Shown piece by piece: positions 55,647 through 64,000 of a stretch of DNA of 64,000 nucleotides; position 1 is the first letter of the stretch, and each line of letters begins with the position of its first letter. Source of the stretch: Flaccisagitta enflata (lineage: Eukaryota > Chaetognatha > Sagittoidea > Aphragmophora); assembly GCA_965153355.1 (NCBI GenBank), contig OZ231126.1:84196001-84260000 (forward strand), given 5' to 3'. The notes beneath the pieces are model-generated. The model was not told the origin of the DNA. It saw nothing but the letters and a program-made list of their open reading frames with translations, and did not search any database. A program made the translations under genes and the position numbers.

Positions 55647-56146
55647 TTTGGATGCTTCACATAGCAAATGTTGGGAGTATCCCTTCATTTGGATAATGAG
55701 GAAGAGCAAAAATTATGAAGGTGATCATTTTTTTTCTTTTCAATATTTTCTTGTCTTCTGTTTTTGTTTTGGTTCAAAGTTTTCACAGAAAACCCCAAAA
55801 TTGACAAAATCCTGTGTAGTTTTGATAATAAAAGCAAAATAATTCATTTCATCAAATCATGGTGTTTATAAAAATTGACTTAAATATCAGAACATAAGCT
55901 ATAAAAGAGCTTACAAAAAGGCAGATTAAAGAGTGGTAATTGATTAAAGCTAATTCAAAGAATGTCAGTATATAGTTTTATCTCACTGAATGATACAAAT
56001 TAGCTCCTACAAAACAATTTGCTAAAAAATGGAGGATGAACATTTTTTGATAAAACAAAAATAGTAATGGTTTTAAAATTGACCAATCCACATTAGGGAA
56101 AGAGGGTGGCAAGAAATGACCAACTTTTGCTGTGTGAAGCATCCAA
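55647..56146. mobile_element. hAT-like MITE, copy 3 (family H)
   Basis: Ends TTTGGATGCTTCACATAG and TGTGTGAAGCATCCAAA. The 8-base flanks (AAAATCCA and ACAATCAA) share 6 of 8 bases, a plausible aged duplication. Lies in the EHD intron between exons 3 and 4. Confidence 0.7.
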
Positions 56147-56248
56147 ACAATCAATCAGTGTGGACCGACCGTAAGAATAAATCCATGTGTATGGTGCCTC
56201 TTAAAAACAGCATTTTTGGAACCCGTTGTTAATTTCAACTGAACTCAC

Positions 56249-56371
56249 CCTCGATCTACGTTGGCGAGGATTCCTGGAGTGTCGACGAGAGTGATGCTTT
56301 TGAGAACTTCCGATCTGACGGTGGAACACTGAAGGCGGTTGAGCAACGGAGACCCGAACTGATCCAGATGT
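56249..56371 (-). CDS. EHD: EHD-family gene, ATPase-domain exon 3 (DTPG)
   Basis: Acceptor TTTCCTTTAAACAG and donor GAGG|GTGAGT. It encodes HLDQFGSPLLNRLQC, STVRSEVLKSITLVDTPGIL and ANVDR. DTPG is the G3 motif that contacts the gamma phosphate. After DTPGIL the human proteins have SGEKQRISRGYDF; here it is ANVDRGYDF, four residues shorter. Confidence 0.93.
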
Positions 56372-56494
56372 CTGTTTAAAGGAAAATGAAAAGAAATGTT
56401 ACAATTAACAGACTGAGTCAGATTGGGAACCAGGGCTGGGTTGTTTTTTTTTCCTTTCCACTCTTTTAAAAAAGCGCAACCTCTGTTCAAATGT

Positions 56495-56569
<75 letters not shown>

Positions 56570-56570
56570 A
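56495..56570. repeat. (CT)n/(CTTT)n microsatellite
   Basis: It lies within the 238-base intron between EHD exons 2 and 3. Confidence 0.9.
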
Positions 56571-56609
56571 ACATGTTACAAAACTCTCTTATTTTCATGT
56601 AAATCTTGC

Positions 56610-56694
56610 CTGAAGGGTTTGGATGGATCAACAACGAGCGCGTTTCCAGGAATGACTTTGTCGAACTCACCGTAGGTCACAATGTGGAATTTAT
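56610..56694 (-). CDS. EHD: EHD-family gene, ATPase-domain exon 2 with GC donor
   Basis: Acceptor CTCCTTCTCAG at the end of a (CT)n tract. It encodes KFHIVTYGEFDKV then IPGNALVVDPSKPF. The only donor that keeps frame and homology is CAG|GCAAGA at 56609, a consensus GC-AG donor. Splicing there gives PFRHLDQFGSPLLNRL, which lines up with PFRKLNAFGNAFLNRF of human EHD1. The region contains switch I. Confidence 0.92.
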
Positions 56695-56700
56695 CTGAGA

Positions 56701-56702
<2 letters not shown>

Positions 56703-56772
<70 letters not shown>

Positions 56773-56790
56773 GAGAGAGAGAGGGAAATG
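56703..56790. repeat. (GA)n microsatellite
   Basis: It lies directly upstream (in transcript sense) of the EHD exon 2 acceptor. Confidence 0.95.
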
Positions 56791-56794
56791 GGAA

Positions 56795-57376
56795 CAGAGA
56801 GACGTACAAGTAGATGTTGAGTTCAACCATGGGGTTCTCTATAATGACAATTCCTCAAAAATCAACAATTGTGAGGAACCGACAAAGCATACTGGTATTC
56901 ACTATTCATATGCCGCCGTTTTTTTTTTATTTGATTTTGCCATCATAACATGTAAAGAAACAAAAAGCGTTAGTGGAAACTGGAAAGACACTTTCGCTTT
57001 CGTTTTCTCTCTTGGGTATAGCAACTTGCTGCATCCCGAAGAGACGCCATTGCATTGTGTACTCATTCTTATCCACAACTTTATAAAGTGCTGTGTAGGT
57101 TTAGGTGCTAACGTGCTTTGTGGTTGTGGTTATCTTCTCCTATTGGGTGCGCCGACAAATGTAAACACGAGTTTCGTTAATCTCTTTCAAGGAACAAAAA
57201 AAATGTTTTTTTACTATTTTTTGCTTTTCTGTCTGAACAATACTAATTGTGTAGTCAGATCATTGATTGCAATTTTAGATTACGGTGAACAGTGGATTGC
57301 TTACGGGCTTACTGTCCTATATATTAGGTCCTATATATTAAGACCACTATCTCAGAAATCAGTCTTGCTTATATAA
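56795..57376 (+). other. unexplained open reading frame inside an EHD intron
   Basis: A frame without stops of about 190 codons runs on the plus strand outside any microsatellite, with hydrophobic Cys-rich stretches (CVGLGANVLCGCGYLLLLG). No start context, splice site pair or family was recognised. It may be chance or the remnant of an inserted gene. Confidence 0.2.
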
Positions 57377-57384
57377 GTGAGGCG

Positions 57385-57871
57385 TTTGGGTGCTTCACAT
57401 AGAAAAAGTTTTGAGTATCCCTTCACCCTACTTAGGTAATATGGAGGAGCAAAAAACTGGAAGATGACCATTTTTTTTCTTCAAAATTCCTTCATCTTCC
57501 GTATTTGTTTCTACAGAATTCCCAGAAATCAGCAAAATCCTGTTTAGTTTTGTTACCAAAAGGACAATTATTTGTGTAACAAAATCATGATATTTGAGAA
57601 AATAAACTAAAATATCAGAATATAAATTATGAAAGAGCTTACCTGAAAAGCAGATTAACAATTGTATTATGAAAAGAAATTAATGATAACTAACTCAAAG
57701 ATTGTTAGCATATCAGTTTATTGCACTACCAGCTGTGTAGATTATGGAGTAGCGGGTAGCGCCACTACTTGGCAGGTCAGAGGCCTTTTCGGCAGCTAAC
57801 AGTGGAAGAAGAGGATAAAGAAGAAGAGAGAAGAGAGAAGAAAGGAGAAATGAGAAAGAAGAGTGAAAAAA

Positions 57872-57939
<68 letters not shown>

Positions 57940-58597
57940 AAAAAAAAGAAAGAAAAGATATAAGGAAATAATGAAAATGAAAATGAAGAAAAAAGGAAGG
58001 AATGAATGAATGAAGGAATGATGAAGGTATGAAAGAAAGAATGAATGAAAAAGTGATGAAAGTATGAAAGAATGAATGAAAAAATGAATGAAAGAAAAAA
58101 CGCTCACATTTGTGTACTGTCTTTTGAATTTTATGTGATTGAATCATTCATTTGTGATAACCATAGTACCTATATATAGCCTGAAAACCATTTGAAGAAG
58201 ATGATTTTATCTCTTGCTTTTTCCAAAGTACTTGACCTGAAAACCTAGGATCGCTCACAAATGAAAAAAAAAGTCATAGACTTTAGTCACGCATGAAAAT
58301 TAGATATTGCTTTCATGTGTGAATGTGAAGTAGGTTTGTCTAAGATTAGGATATTTTCCTTTAGGAGAGGCCACAAAAATATCTGTTTAAAAGAATTTGA
58401 CTACAAAAATAGTAGATTTATCAACCTATAATTCATTTGACCGCAACCTAAACCATGGTAGCATTGATTTATCAACTTGACACTATTGAGCTCAAAAGGG
58501 AAATTGGGCATAACAAAATAGAAGTCTATCATAGATATCATTAAAGATTTCTGCTGGATTGTTTATTTAGAAAGCTTCACAATGATGCAATCTTAGG

Positions 58598-58681
<84 letters not shown>

Positions 58682-58974
58682 ATGCGTGTGTATGTATCCA
58701 TGTGCGTGCATGAGTGCGCGCGTGCATGTATTATAGGTGATTAGTGATGTTGGCAGATATCAGGGGAAAATATATGCCACTCGGCAGGTTGGAAGAATCT
58801 ATTCCCCTGTGCACTGCATTATGCAAATTGGGTCCTCAAAATAAATTTTTTTAAAAACGGAAGATGAATGATTTTTGATAAAAGAAAAATAGTAAGGATT
58901 TTAAAATTAACCCCCCCATAATAGGTAAAGAGGGTGAAATGAAAAAAACAACTTTTGCTATGTGAAGCACCCAA
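57385..58974. mobile_element. hAT-like MITE, copy 4 (family H), split by a ~1.08 kb insertion
   Basis: Ends TTTGGGTGCTTCACATAG and TTTTGCTATGTGAAGCACCC. GTGAGGCG is repeated exactly on both sides (57377-57384, 58975-58982). The MITE is cut after TGCACT (57722-57727), and that hexamer recurs at 58810-58815, where the MITE resumes. Confidence 0.85.
57728..58809. mobile_element. 1.08 kb insertion in MITE copy 4, possible retroposon
   Basis: It is flanked by TGCACT duplications. It begins CCAGCTGTGTAGATTATGGA, with GTAGCGGGTAGCGCC and GGCAGGTCAGAGG that could be decayed pol III boxes, then a purine tract with (GAAA)n (57875-57945). The rest is AT-rich and includes (GT)n at 58597-58680. No protein frame. 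Confidence 0.5.
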
Positions 58975-59243
58975 GTGAGGCGTTCACGGACATGTACAAG
59001 GATGTTCTACCAAGTTTTAGGGCCACAGAGTAAGAAGAACTGTGGTCGTGCCACACACCCCCCTTCCTTAGCTCATTTTTTTTTCTTGGCACATTTTCTC
59101 TAGTTGAGTAATCGCCAGCAAAAGGGCCAAATTCACTTTTCCATGAATTCCCCCTTGTAGAATAGTAGCAGGGATGCAGGAGCAAGGATAAAGAGGGTCC
59201 CAGGGGCATTTGGGCAGGGGCAATTTAGCCCAAAAGACTCAAA

Positions 59244-59397
59244 ATGGCGGACACGCAACTCTACACCATGCCCTGTCAGTTGGTCCATAGGTTCATCTGT
59301 CCGTCCATTGGTCACATTTTTGAATTGCCAGCGGTTTTTGCATTACTGCCCCTGCCCAGCCATCCACGACAGTCCTGCTGCGTATCTGGCTTTGTTT
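59244..59397 (+). mobile_element. family Y element, copy 21
   Basis: GGACACGCAACTCTACACCA, GTCCGTCCATTGGTC, GCCAGCGGTTTTTGCATTAC, CTGCCCAGCCATCCACGACA and GTATCTGGCTTTGTTTTT. The closing hairpin is mutated. Confidence 0.75.
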
Positions 59398-59466
59398 TTC
59401 TTTCCCTCTGAGTAAGTTATGTTTTTCCACGTTTCAAACTACCTCAACCCTGTCTAACTACCTCAC

Positions 59467-59614
<148 letters not shown>

Positions 59615-60550
59615 TTGTGCTTTTTGGGCCCTATTTGGGGCTGCTTTGGGTCTCTATCTCCCATTATTTCAACTCCTTATCCCTGCCCTGGCACCCCTGT
59701 GTTTGTCTCGCAAGGAGATGGCGGGAAAAAGTGTATTTGACCCTTTATGCGGAGATCATTCAATTAGAAATTGAGAAAATTCACATGGTAGAAGATTGGC
59801 CTAAGAAGAAAGGGGGGGTGGCACAACCACAAATATTTTCACTCCATGGTCCTAACACTTGATAGGACCTCTTAGTAAGTGACCCTGTACTCATCACTGA
59901 TTTAAGCTTGACAGATTTCCAAAATCGTGGATCTTTGTCCAACCTAATGTCCATGCAAAGACTACACGTGTCGTGAATCAAGTTGTTTGATCGGTATCAG
60001 ATCACATATGAAATATAGCTATTAAGAAAGCTCAAGGGAGCCTGTGCGAAGGAAGATAGCTATCAAAATGGGTAGTTCTCGAATTAGCAGCGGATTTTTT
60101 TCAGCTAGCAGATAGCAATTTTGAATTTTGTTTGCTAGCACTGCTAGGAGAAAAGGGAAGTTTTAGGTTAAGTGATTTGTAACCTGATCGGACAGCATAT
60201 GAGGCCATTGCGAAGTAATTTCACGTTAAAGAAAAAAGGTTGACCTAGAAAATGAGTCGGTAAAACAATACCACTCATCTTTCAGAGAGAAAAAAAAACG
60301 GTGATGACGATGAAGAATGAAAAAAAAACCACCCTCATCCTTTCAATTCTTGAATGTTTGTCTATGCTCTTTTTTTATCTAGAAAAACCAGCTGTTGCAT
60401 ACTTACAAAAAAGCAGCAACCCAACGTAAAAAAAGAATCAAATCCCTAGCTACAGGCGCAAAGTGTAAAAGGAACCTAACAAAACACACTCCAACTCCCC
60501 CGGCTCACCAAGGCTTGTTTTTACGCTTCGAAAGCCGGTTGAAAACATTC
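59615..60550. other. EHD intron sequence, nothing notable
   Basis: No exon or clear repeat seen. Confidence 0.5.
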
Positions 60551-60557
60551 CTTTTTT

Positions 60558-60720
60558 TGTCGCGTGCTAGCGACTCTACTAGAAACTTAGTCCGTCCGTA
60601 CGTCCGTCTGTTGAACCCTCTGTGGGTCCGTCGTTCCATCCTTAACTTGACTAAAAAGTAGTGAAAGCACATAGGTACTTAGACACTTGCCCCAGGCCAG
60701 GCCCAGCGCACGTGACTAGT
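60558..60720 (+). mobile_element. family Y element, copy 22 (partial)
   Basis: Hairpin GTCGCGTGCTAGCGAC, GTCCGTCCGTACGTCCGTC, CCCAGCGCACGTGACTAG. Confidence 0.65.
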
Positions 60721-61429
60721 ATTTTGTCCACGAACAACTTGTTTCCTTTAAAAGCTATTGCGCAAAACTAAGCCCCACTTCCGTCAAAAAAAGCAAGAAA
60801 AGTTTATTTTGACTCTTGAAAAGCCGGTTTGCCTAGGTTTTAATTTTCGGAAACCCCGTGTTGACTGTTGAGTCTGATTCCCGCGAATTCGCCTTATTTG
60901 GCATCTGTGATCATCTGCACTTAAAAACCATTCCTTTATTATCGGGTTCAGATTATTAAACCTCAGAAAGAATCATTTGGCAGTTGGATTGCCAGTTTTT
61001 CCTCTAGTCTGTAGGGCTGTTTGTCTCAGTTGGTCTTTCCCTCACGAATAAACTCCTCAGAATAATAAATGAGGGTAGACAGCAATGAAATAAATGACTC
61101 ATGCTTTTCTTTTTTTATTTGTTGATTGTCGTCCCATCAATCATTTTCATCGTGTCTTAAATAAATGGTGATAAGTTGGTGTTTATTTTGAGAACGACAA
61201 TGCTCAAGGTTTTAGTCGTAAGTTCGCAGCTTTTGAACTCGTAAAATTACTGATCATACTAAAAAGACTATCAAAATTATAACTACAATGTCACTGACAC
61301 ACAAATACTCGACTAACACAGACACACAGTGACTCTACACTCAAGCACATACACAGCCACCGAGCCCCCCCCCCCCCACACACACGAAACAAAATTCCCT
61401 CCTCTTTCTTCTTCTTCTCCTCCTTCTCT

Positions 61430-61790
61430 GCCCCCCTCCTTGAGACCCAAATCCAAGCCTCATGATTCAAATCCAAGCGTCAAGGTCGGACCCCAGCCTT
61501 AAGGCCCAAATTAATACAACGAGGCCCAAATGAGCTTCCACGCCAAAATCCCAGCCTCGAACCCAAATCCCAGCCTTGAAACGCAAATCCTTTCTCCAGG
61601 CCCAAATCCTAGCCTCTATTCCAAAATTGTCTCAAAGTTCTAGATCTCAAAGACTGAAAGATTCTCTCTAATTCTAAATGAGCTCATAAGGGGTCATCGG
61701 CCCCTTTGAGGCCGCTACCCTCCTCACCATCTCATCCCCACAAACGCCATATTACGATTAGGTACAGCTGACCGTTTAACACTTTTTCGA
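61430..61790. mobile_element. family M element, diverged copy 9
   Basis: CTTGAGACCCAAATCCAAGC repeats (61437-61620), arm GGTCATCGGCCCCTTTGAGG and tail GATTAGGTACAGCTGACCGT. The left arm is missing. Confidence 0.55.
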
Positions 61791-61794
61791 CTTT

Positions 61795-62415
61795 CATTTA
61801 GTTCAAATCCTTAGAAAAAAAAAACGTTGAAAGGTTTTCCGTTACACTTGTAACTTATTTTCAAAGAGGTTAACAACTCAGCGTTGAAAGATTTCAAAGT
61901 TTTTTTGAAAGATTTGTAGTGTCAAAGATTGAGATAGAAACCAATACTTATTTTTCTTTTTTTGTGATGGGGTTTATCTAAATAGATTTTGAAGAATTTA
62001 CAGAAGCTAATCGACCACAAAGCACACCAATTTTTTTTTTTTTATTTAGTTATCCCCCTGGATTAGTTTTTTGAGATATGACCGCGATGACGTGACACGA
62101 TGATGTGATGACACGTTTCGCCCACATGAATGTCAGATGTAATCAGACACTCTCTGCAAAGCTCTGACGGATATTATCATGAGTTTCAAATTTTTCAACA
62201 ATCGTGAACTCGCGCTTCGGACTGGAGGGGCAAAAATGACTCTTTAGCAATGGTTGATACCCAATGTATAAGATGATTTTTTAAAGTTTTAAAATGACTA
62301 AAATATCTAAAGAATAGAACCATAAGCCCATTATTAGAACAAGACCAACAAAGGCAAGACAACTAACCATTCGGCAAACGGTCAATAGACAATGTCTTTG
62401 ATGAAACTCTCTTGC
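61795..62415. other. EHD intron sequence, no gene seen
   Basis: AT-rich DNA without supported features. Confidence 0.5.
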
Positions 62416-62417
62416 TC

Positions 62418-62710
62418 ATTTGGAAAAAAGTCGAAGAGACGAAGTCCCTCCGGTCTTTTTGAGTCCCGCAGAAGAAAACGGATTTCCCTTTGTTTTATGA
62501 GGCGTTTGGGGAAGTTGCTGCATTTTTTGGGCAGAACGAGACTACGCATGAAATTAATAGCTAAGAAAGAACTAAATCTCCTCTTTCAGATGACGCCAAG
62601 CAGAATTCTGTGCGATTGATAGTTTCGGAGCTATGATTTTTTGAATCTTTTTTTATTTTTTCAAATTTTCGCATTTTTCCGAAAAACAAGGAATCGAGTT
62701 AGTTGAAGTC
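62418..62710. repeat. ~295-bp dispersed repeat, copy B
   Basis: Counterpart of 36893-37187 in the same orientation. The rest of the unit (CTACGGCGATTAGCCGCC) appears at 63046, after a ~250 base insertion with Y-type GTCTGTC motifs and a (CT)n tract. Confidence 0.8.
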
Positions 62711-62957
62711 TATTCAAACTTTGAAATGTCCCAGGTGATGATTGTGCATCCTGGCAGCACAGTCTCATTCTCATTTCAACCCCAGACTCTATAGTGGCTT
62801 TATCCATCAGTCCATTCATCGGTCTGTTGGTCAGTCTGTCTGTTTGAGTGGAAAAATGGAAAAACAAGCGGTCCAGATGCTTGTTTGTGGGGATTGGGGT
62901 TAGGGTGTGGATGGGGATTGGATGCCTCTGTCCACCTGGCTGTCTGTCTATCCGTCT

Positions 62958-62959
<2 letters not shown>

Positions 62960-63005
<46 letters not shown>

Positions 63006-63010
63006 TCTTT
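62960..63010. repeat. (CT)n microsatellite
   Basis: About 50 bases of CT, in the position equivalent to the (CT)n at 37183-37382. Confidence 0.9.
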
Positions 63011-63064
63011 TCTCTTGCCTTTTCTTCCAGCACTTACGACTTTTTCCTACGGCGATTAGCCGCC

Positions 63065-63575
63065 TTTATTGGTAGATATACCTCAAAAGAATTTTTCAAA
63101 AAGTTGAACTTATGACCTTAAATTGATGGTATTTAAAAAGGTTTAAATAACTTTTTGAAATAGGACCAATCGTACCTATTGTACAAAACTTTATTCATCT
63201 AGAAGTAAGACCTTTCAAAGGTCAATGCTTCATTTCAGGTACCCATATTCCTATGAGCAAGATGGTAATTTAACACATGCAAATATATAACAAACAGTCG
63301 CATTGTATTTTTCTATAATGTAATAAAAGACAAATTCTGAAAAGAATATGCCGACATTTGAAAATAAGCACCAACATTGGATGAGTTTCACTTCTATATG
63401 AATAAGATATCTTCATCCAGATTAGGCATATTTGAAAAAGTTGTTCAGCCTTTCAAACATCATCGATCTGAGATCAGAAGTTGAATTTACTATGGAAAAA
63501 GATTCTTTTAGAAATAATGCTTATTGAAAAGTGTCGTTATTCTTACTACCAAGATAGTAAAAGTACGAGACATGG
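63065..63575. other. EHD intron sequence, nothing notable
   Basis: AT-rich, no repeat or exon seen. Confidence 0.5.
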
Positions 63576-63581
63576 TCTTAC

Positions 63582-63772
63582 CTGTGGTGGGTTCGGGTCC
63601 AATTTGCATGGCCGGGAAAGGTCTCTCCAGCAGATACTTGATAAAGGATGTTTTGCCGACTGAGTATTCTCCGAGCAGCAGCACCATTGGTTTGGCTTTG
63701 AAGTATGCGTTGTCCAAAGGCGGAGAATTAAAGTCGCGAAAATTGTAAAAACTCTCCGCCGGTAAAAGTTTT
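63582..63772 (-). CDS. EHD: EHD-family gene, P-loop exon (first exon in window)
   Basis: Donor ACAG|GTAAGA at 63581; the acceptor is probably ATAAATAG at 63773, which is weak. It encodes KLLPAESFYNFRDFNSPPLD, then KPMVLLLGEYSVGKTSFIKY and RPFPAMQIGPEPTT. GEYSVGKT is the P-loop (GQYSTGKT in human EHD1), and IGPEPTT is the family signature. EHD proteins are dynamin-like ATPases that bind ATP, oligomerise on membranes and shape recycling-endosome tubules and, in vertebrates, early ciliary vesicles. With the following exons about 520 of the usual ~535 residues are covered. Only the ~30-residue N-terminal segment is missing, presumably beyond the window edge. Confidence 0.94.
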
Positions 63773-63804
63773 CTATTTATGTAAACGTTGTGAGAGACAT
63801 GCAC

Positions 63805-64000
63805 GTTAAGTTGTAGATGCAGATACAGATGCGTAAAGGGATGCAGATTTAGATGCGGAGGTGGATGCGGAGATAAATGCCCGGGCAAAAGTGGATGCGA
63901 CAATAAACGCGGAGGACAACGATGGAAGCGGAGATAGATGCAAACATTGATGCAGTAGTTGATGCAGCGATGGATGCAAAGAAGGTGGAGGCGGTGTTTG
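63805..64000. repeat. imperfect GATGCR minisatellite
   Basis: Repeats such as GATGCAGATACAGATGCG and GGTGGATGCGGAGATAAATG run to the window end, upstream of the EHD P-loop exon. Confidence 0.7.

Noticed and set aside
57735-57785. tRNA-like motifs (GTAGCGGGTAGCG, GGCAGGTCAGAGG)
   Set aside because: No cloverleaf can be drawn and the B box deviates at two core positions. It is at most a decayed SINE head.

Overview
The window is a stretch of an animal nuclear genome, probably an invertebrate or early-branching metazoan. The coding exons are short, moderately GC-rich islands with GT-AG splice sites (one GC-AG). They sit in AT-rich introns and spacers full of long microsatellites, minisatellites and non-autonomous transposons. 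A degenerate CCCTAA (TTAGGG-type) telomere-like tract fits an animal. The species cannot be named from the sequence. No rRNA, tRNA, CRISPR array or bacterial-type operon was seen.

Layout: (1) 1-1563 (+) is the 3' terminal exon of an ARMC9 orthologue, a ciliary-base protein, followed by a poly(A) signal. (2) 4406-4506 and 9066-9149 (+) are the first two coding exons of a TTLL9-like tubulin polyglutamylase. Their intron holds a 3.96 kb DNA transposon with 247-bp terminal inverted repeats. No later TTLL9 exons were found. (3) From about 25.4 kb down to 9.4 kb (-) runs a set of splice-compatible exons of an unrecognised protein with a Ser/Pro/Arg-rich segment and a hydrophobic hairpin. The junctions 25.3k>24.9k>12.4k>11.9k>10.9k keep frame; the last two exons (10.1k, 9.5k) do not join directly. 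(4) 27836-28487 (-) is a terminal exon of another unrecognised acidic, Ser-rich protein. (5) From 63.8 kb to about 40 kb (-) lies an EHD-family (Eps15-homology domain) dynamin-like ATPase in at least nine well supported exons. It has P-loop, DTPG and NKAD motifs, the helical region and a C-terminal EH domain. Two further small exons are tentative.

Between the genes at least four repeat classes recur. One is a ~150-190 bp hairpin-ended element present about 20 times (family Y here). One is a family (M) in which two inverted arms flank a private minisatellite. One is a ~500 bp MITE family with 8-bp target duplications (hAT-like). The last is a group of TA-flanked foldback MITEs. Larger unusual elements are at 15202-17148 (an array of TTAATTAA palindromes bounded by an 8-bp duplication), 20376-23989 (375-bp inverted arms) and a 1.48 kb element present twice in opposite orientation (13.2 kb and 31.9 kb).

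ARMC9 and TTLL9 are cilium/axoneme proteins, and vertebrate EHD1/EHD3 act in early ciliogenesis, so the neighbourhood may have a ciliary flavour; that is inference only. Long (CT)n tracts sit directly at several splice acceptors and appear to serve as polypyrimidine tracts, so the microsatellites are closely bound up with gene structure here.
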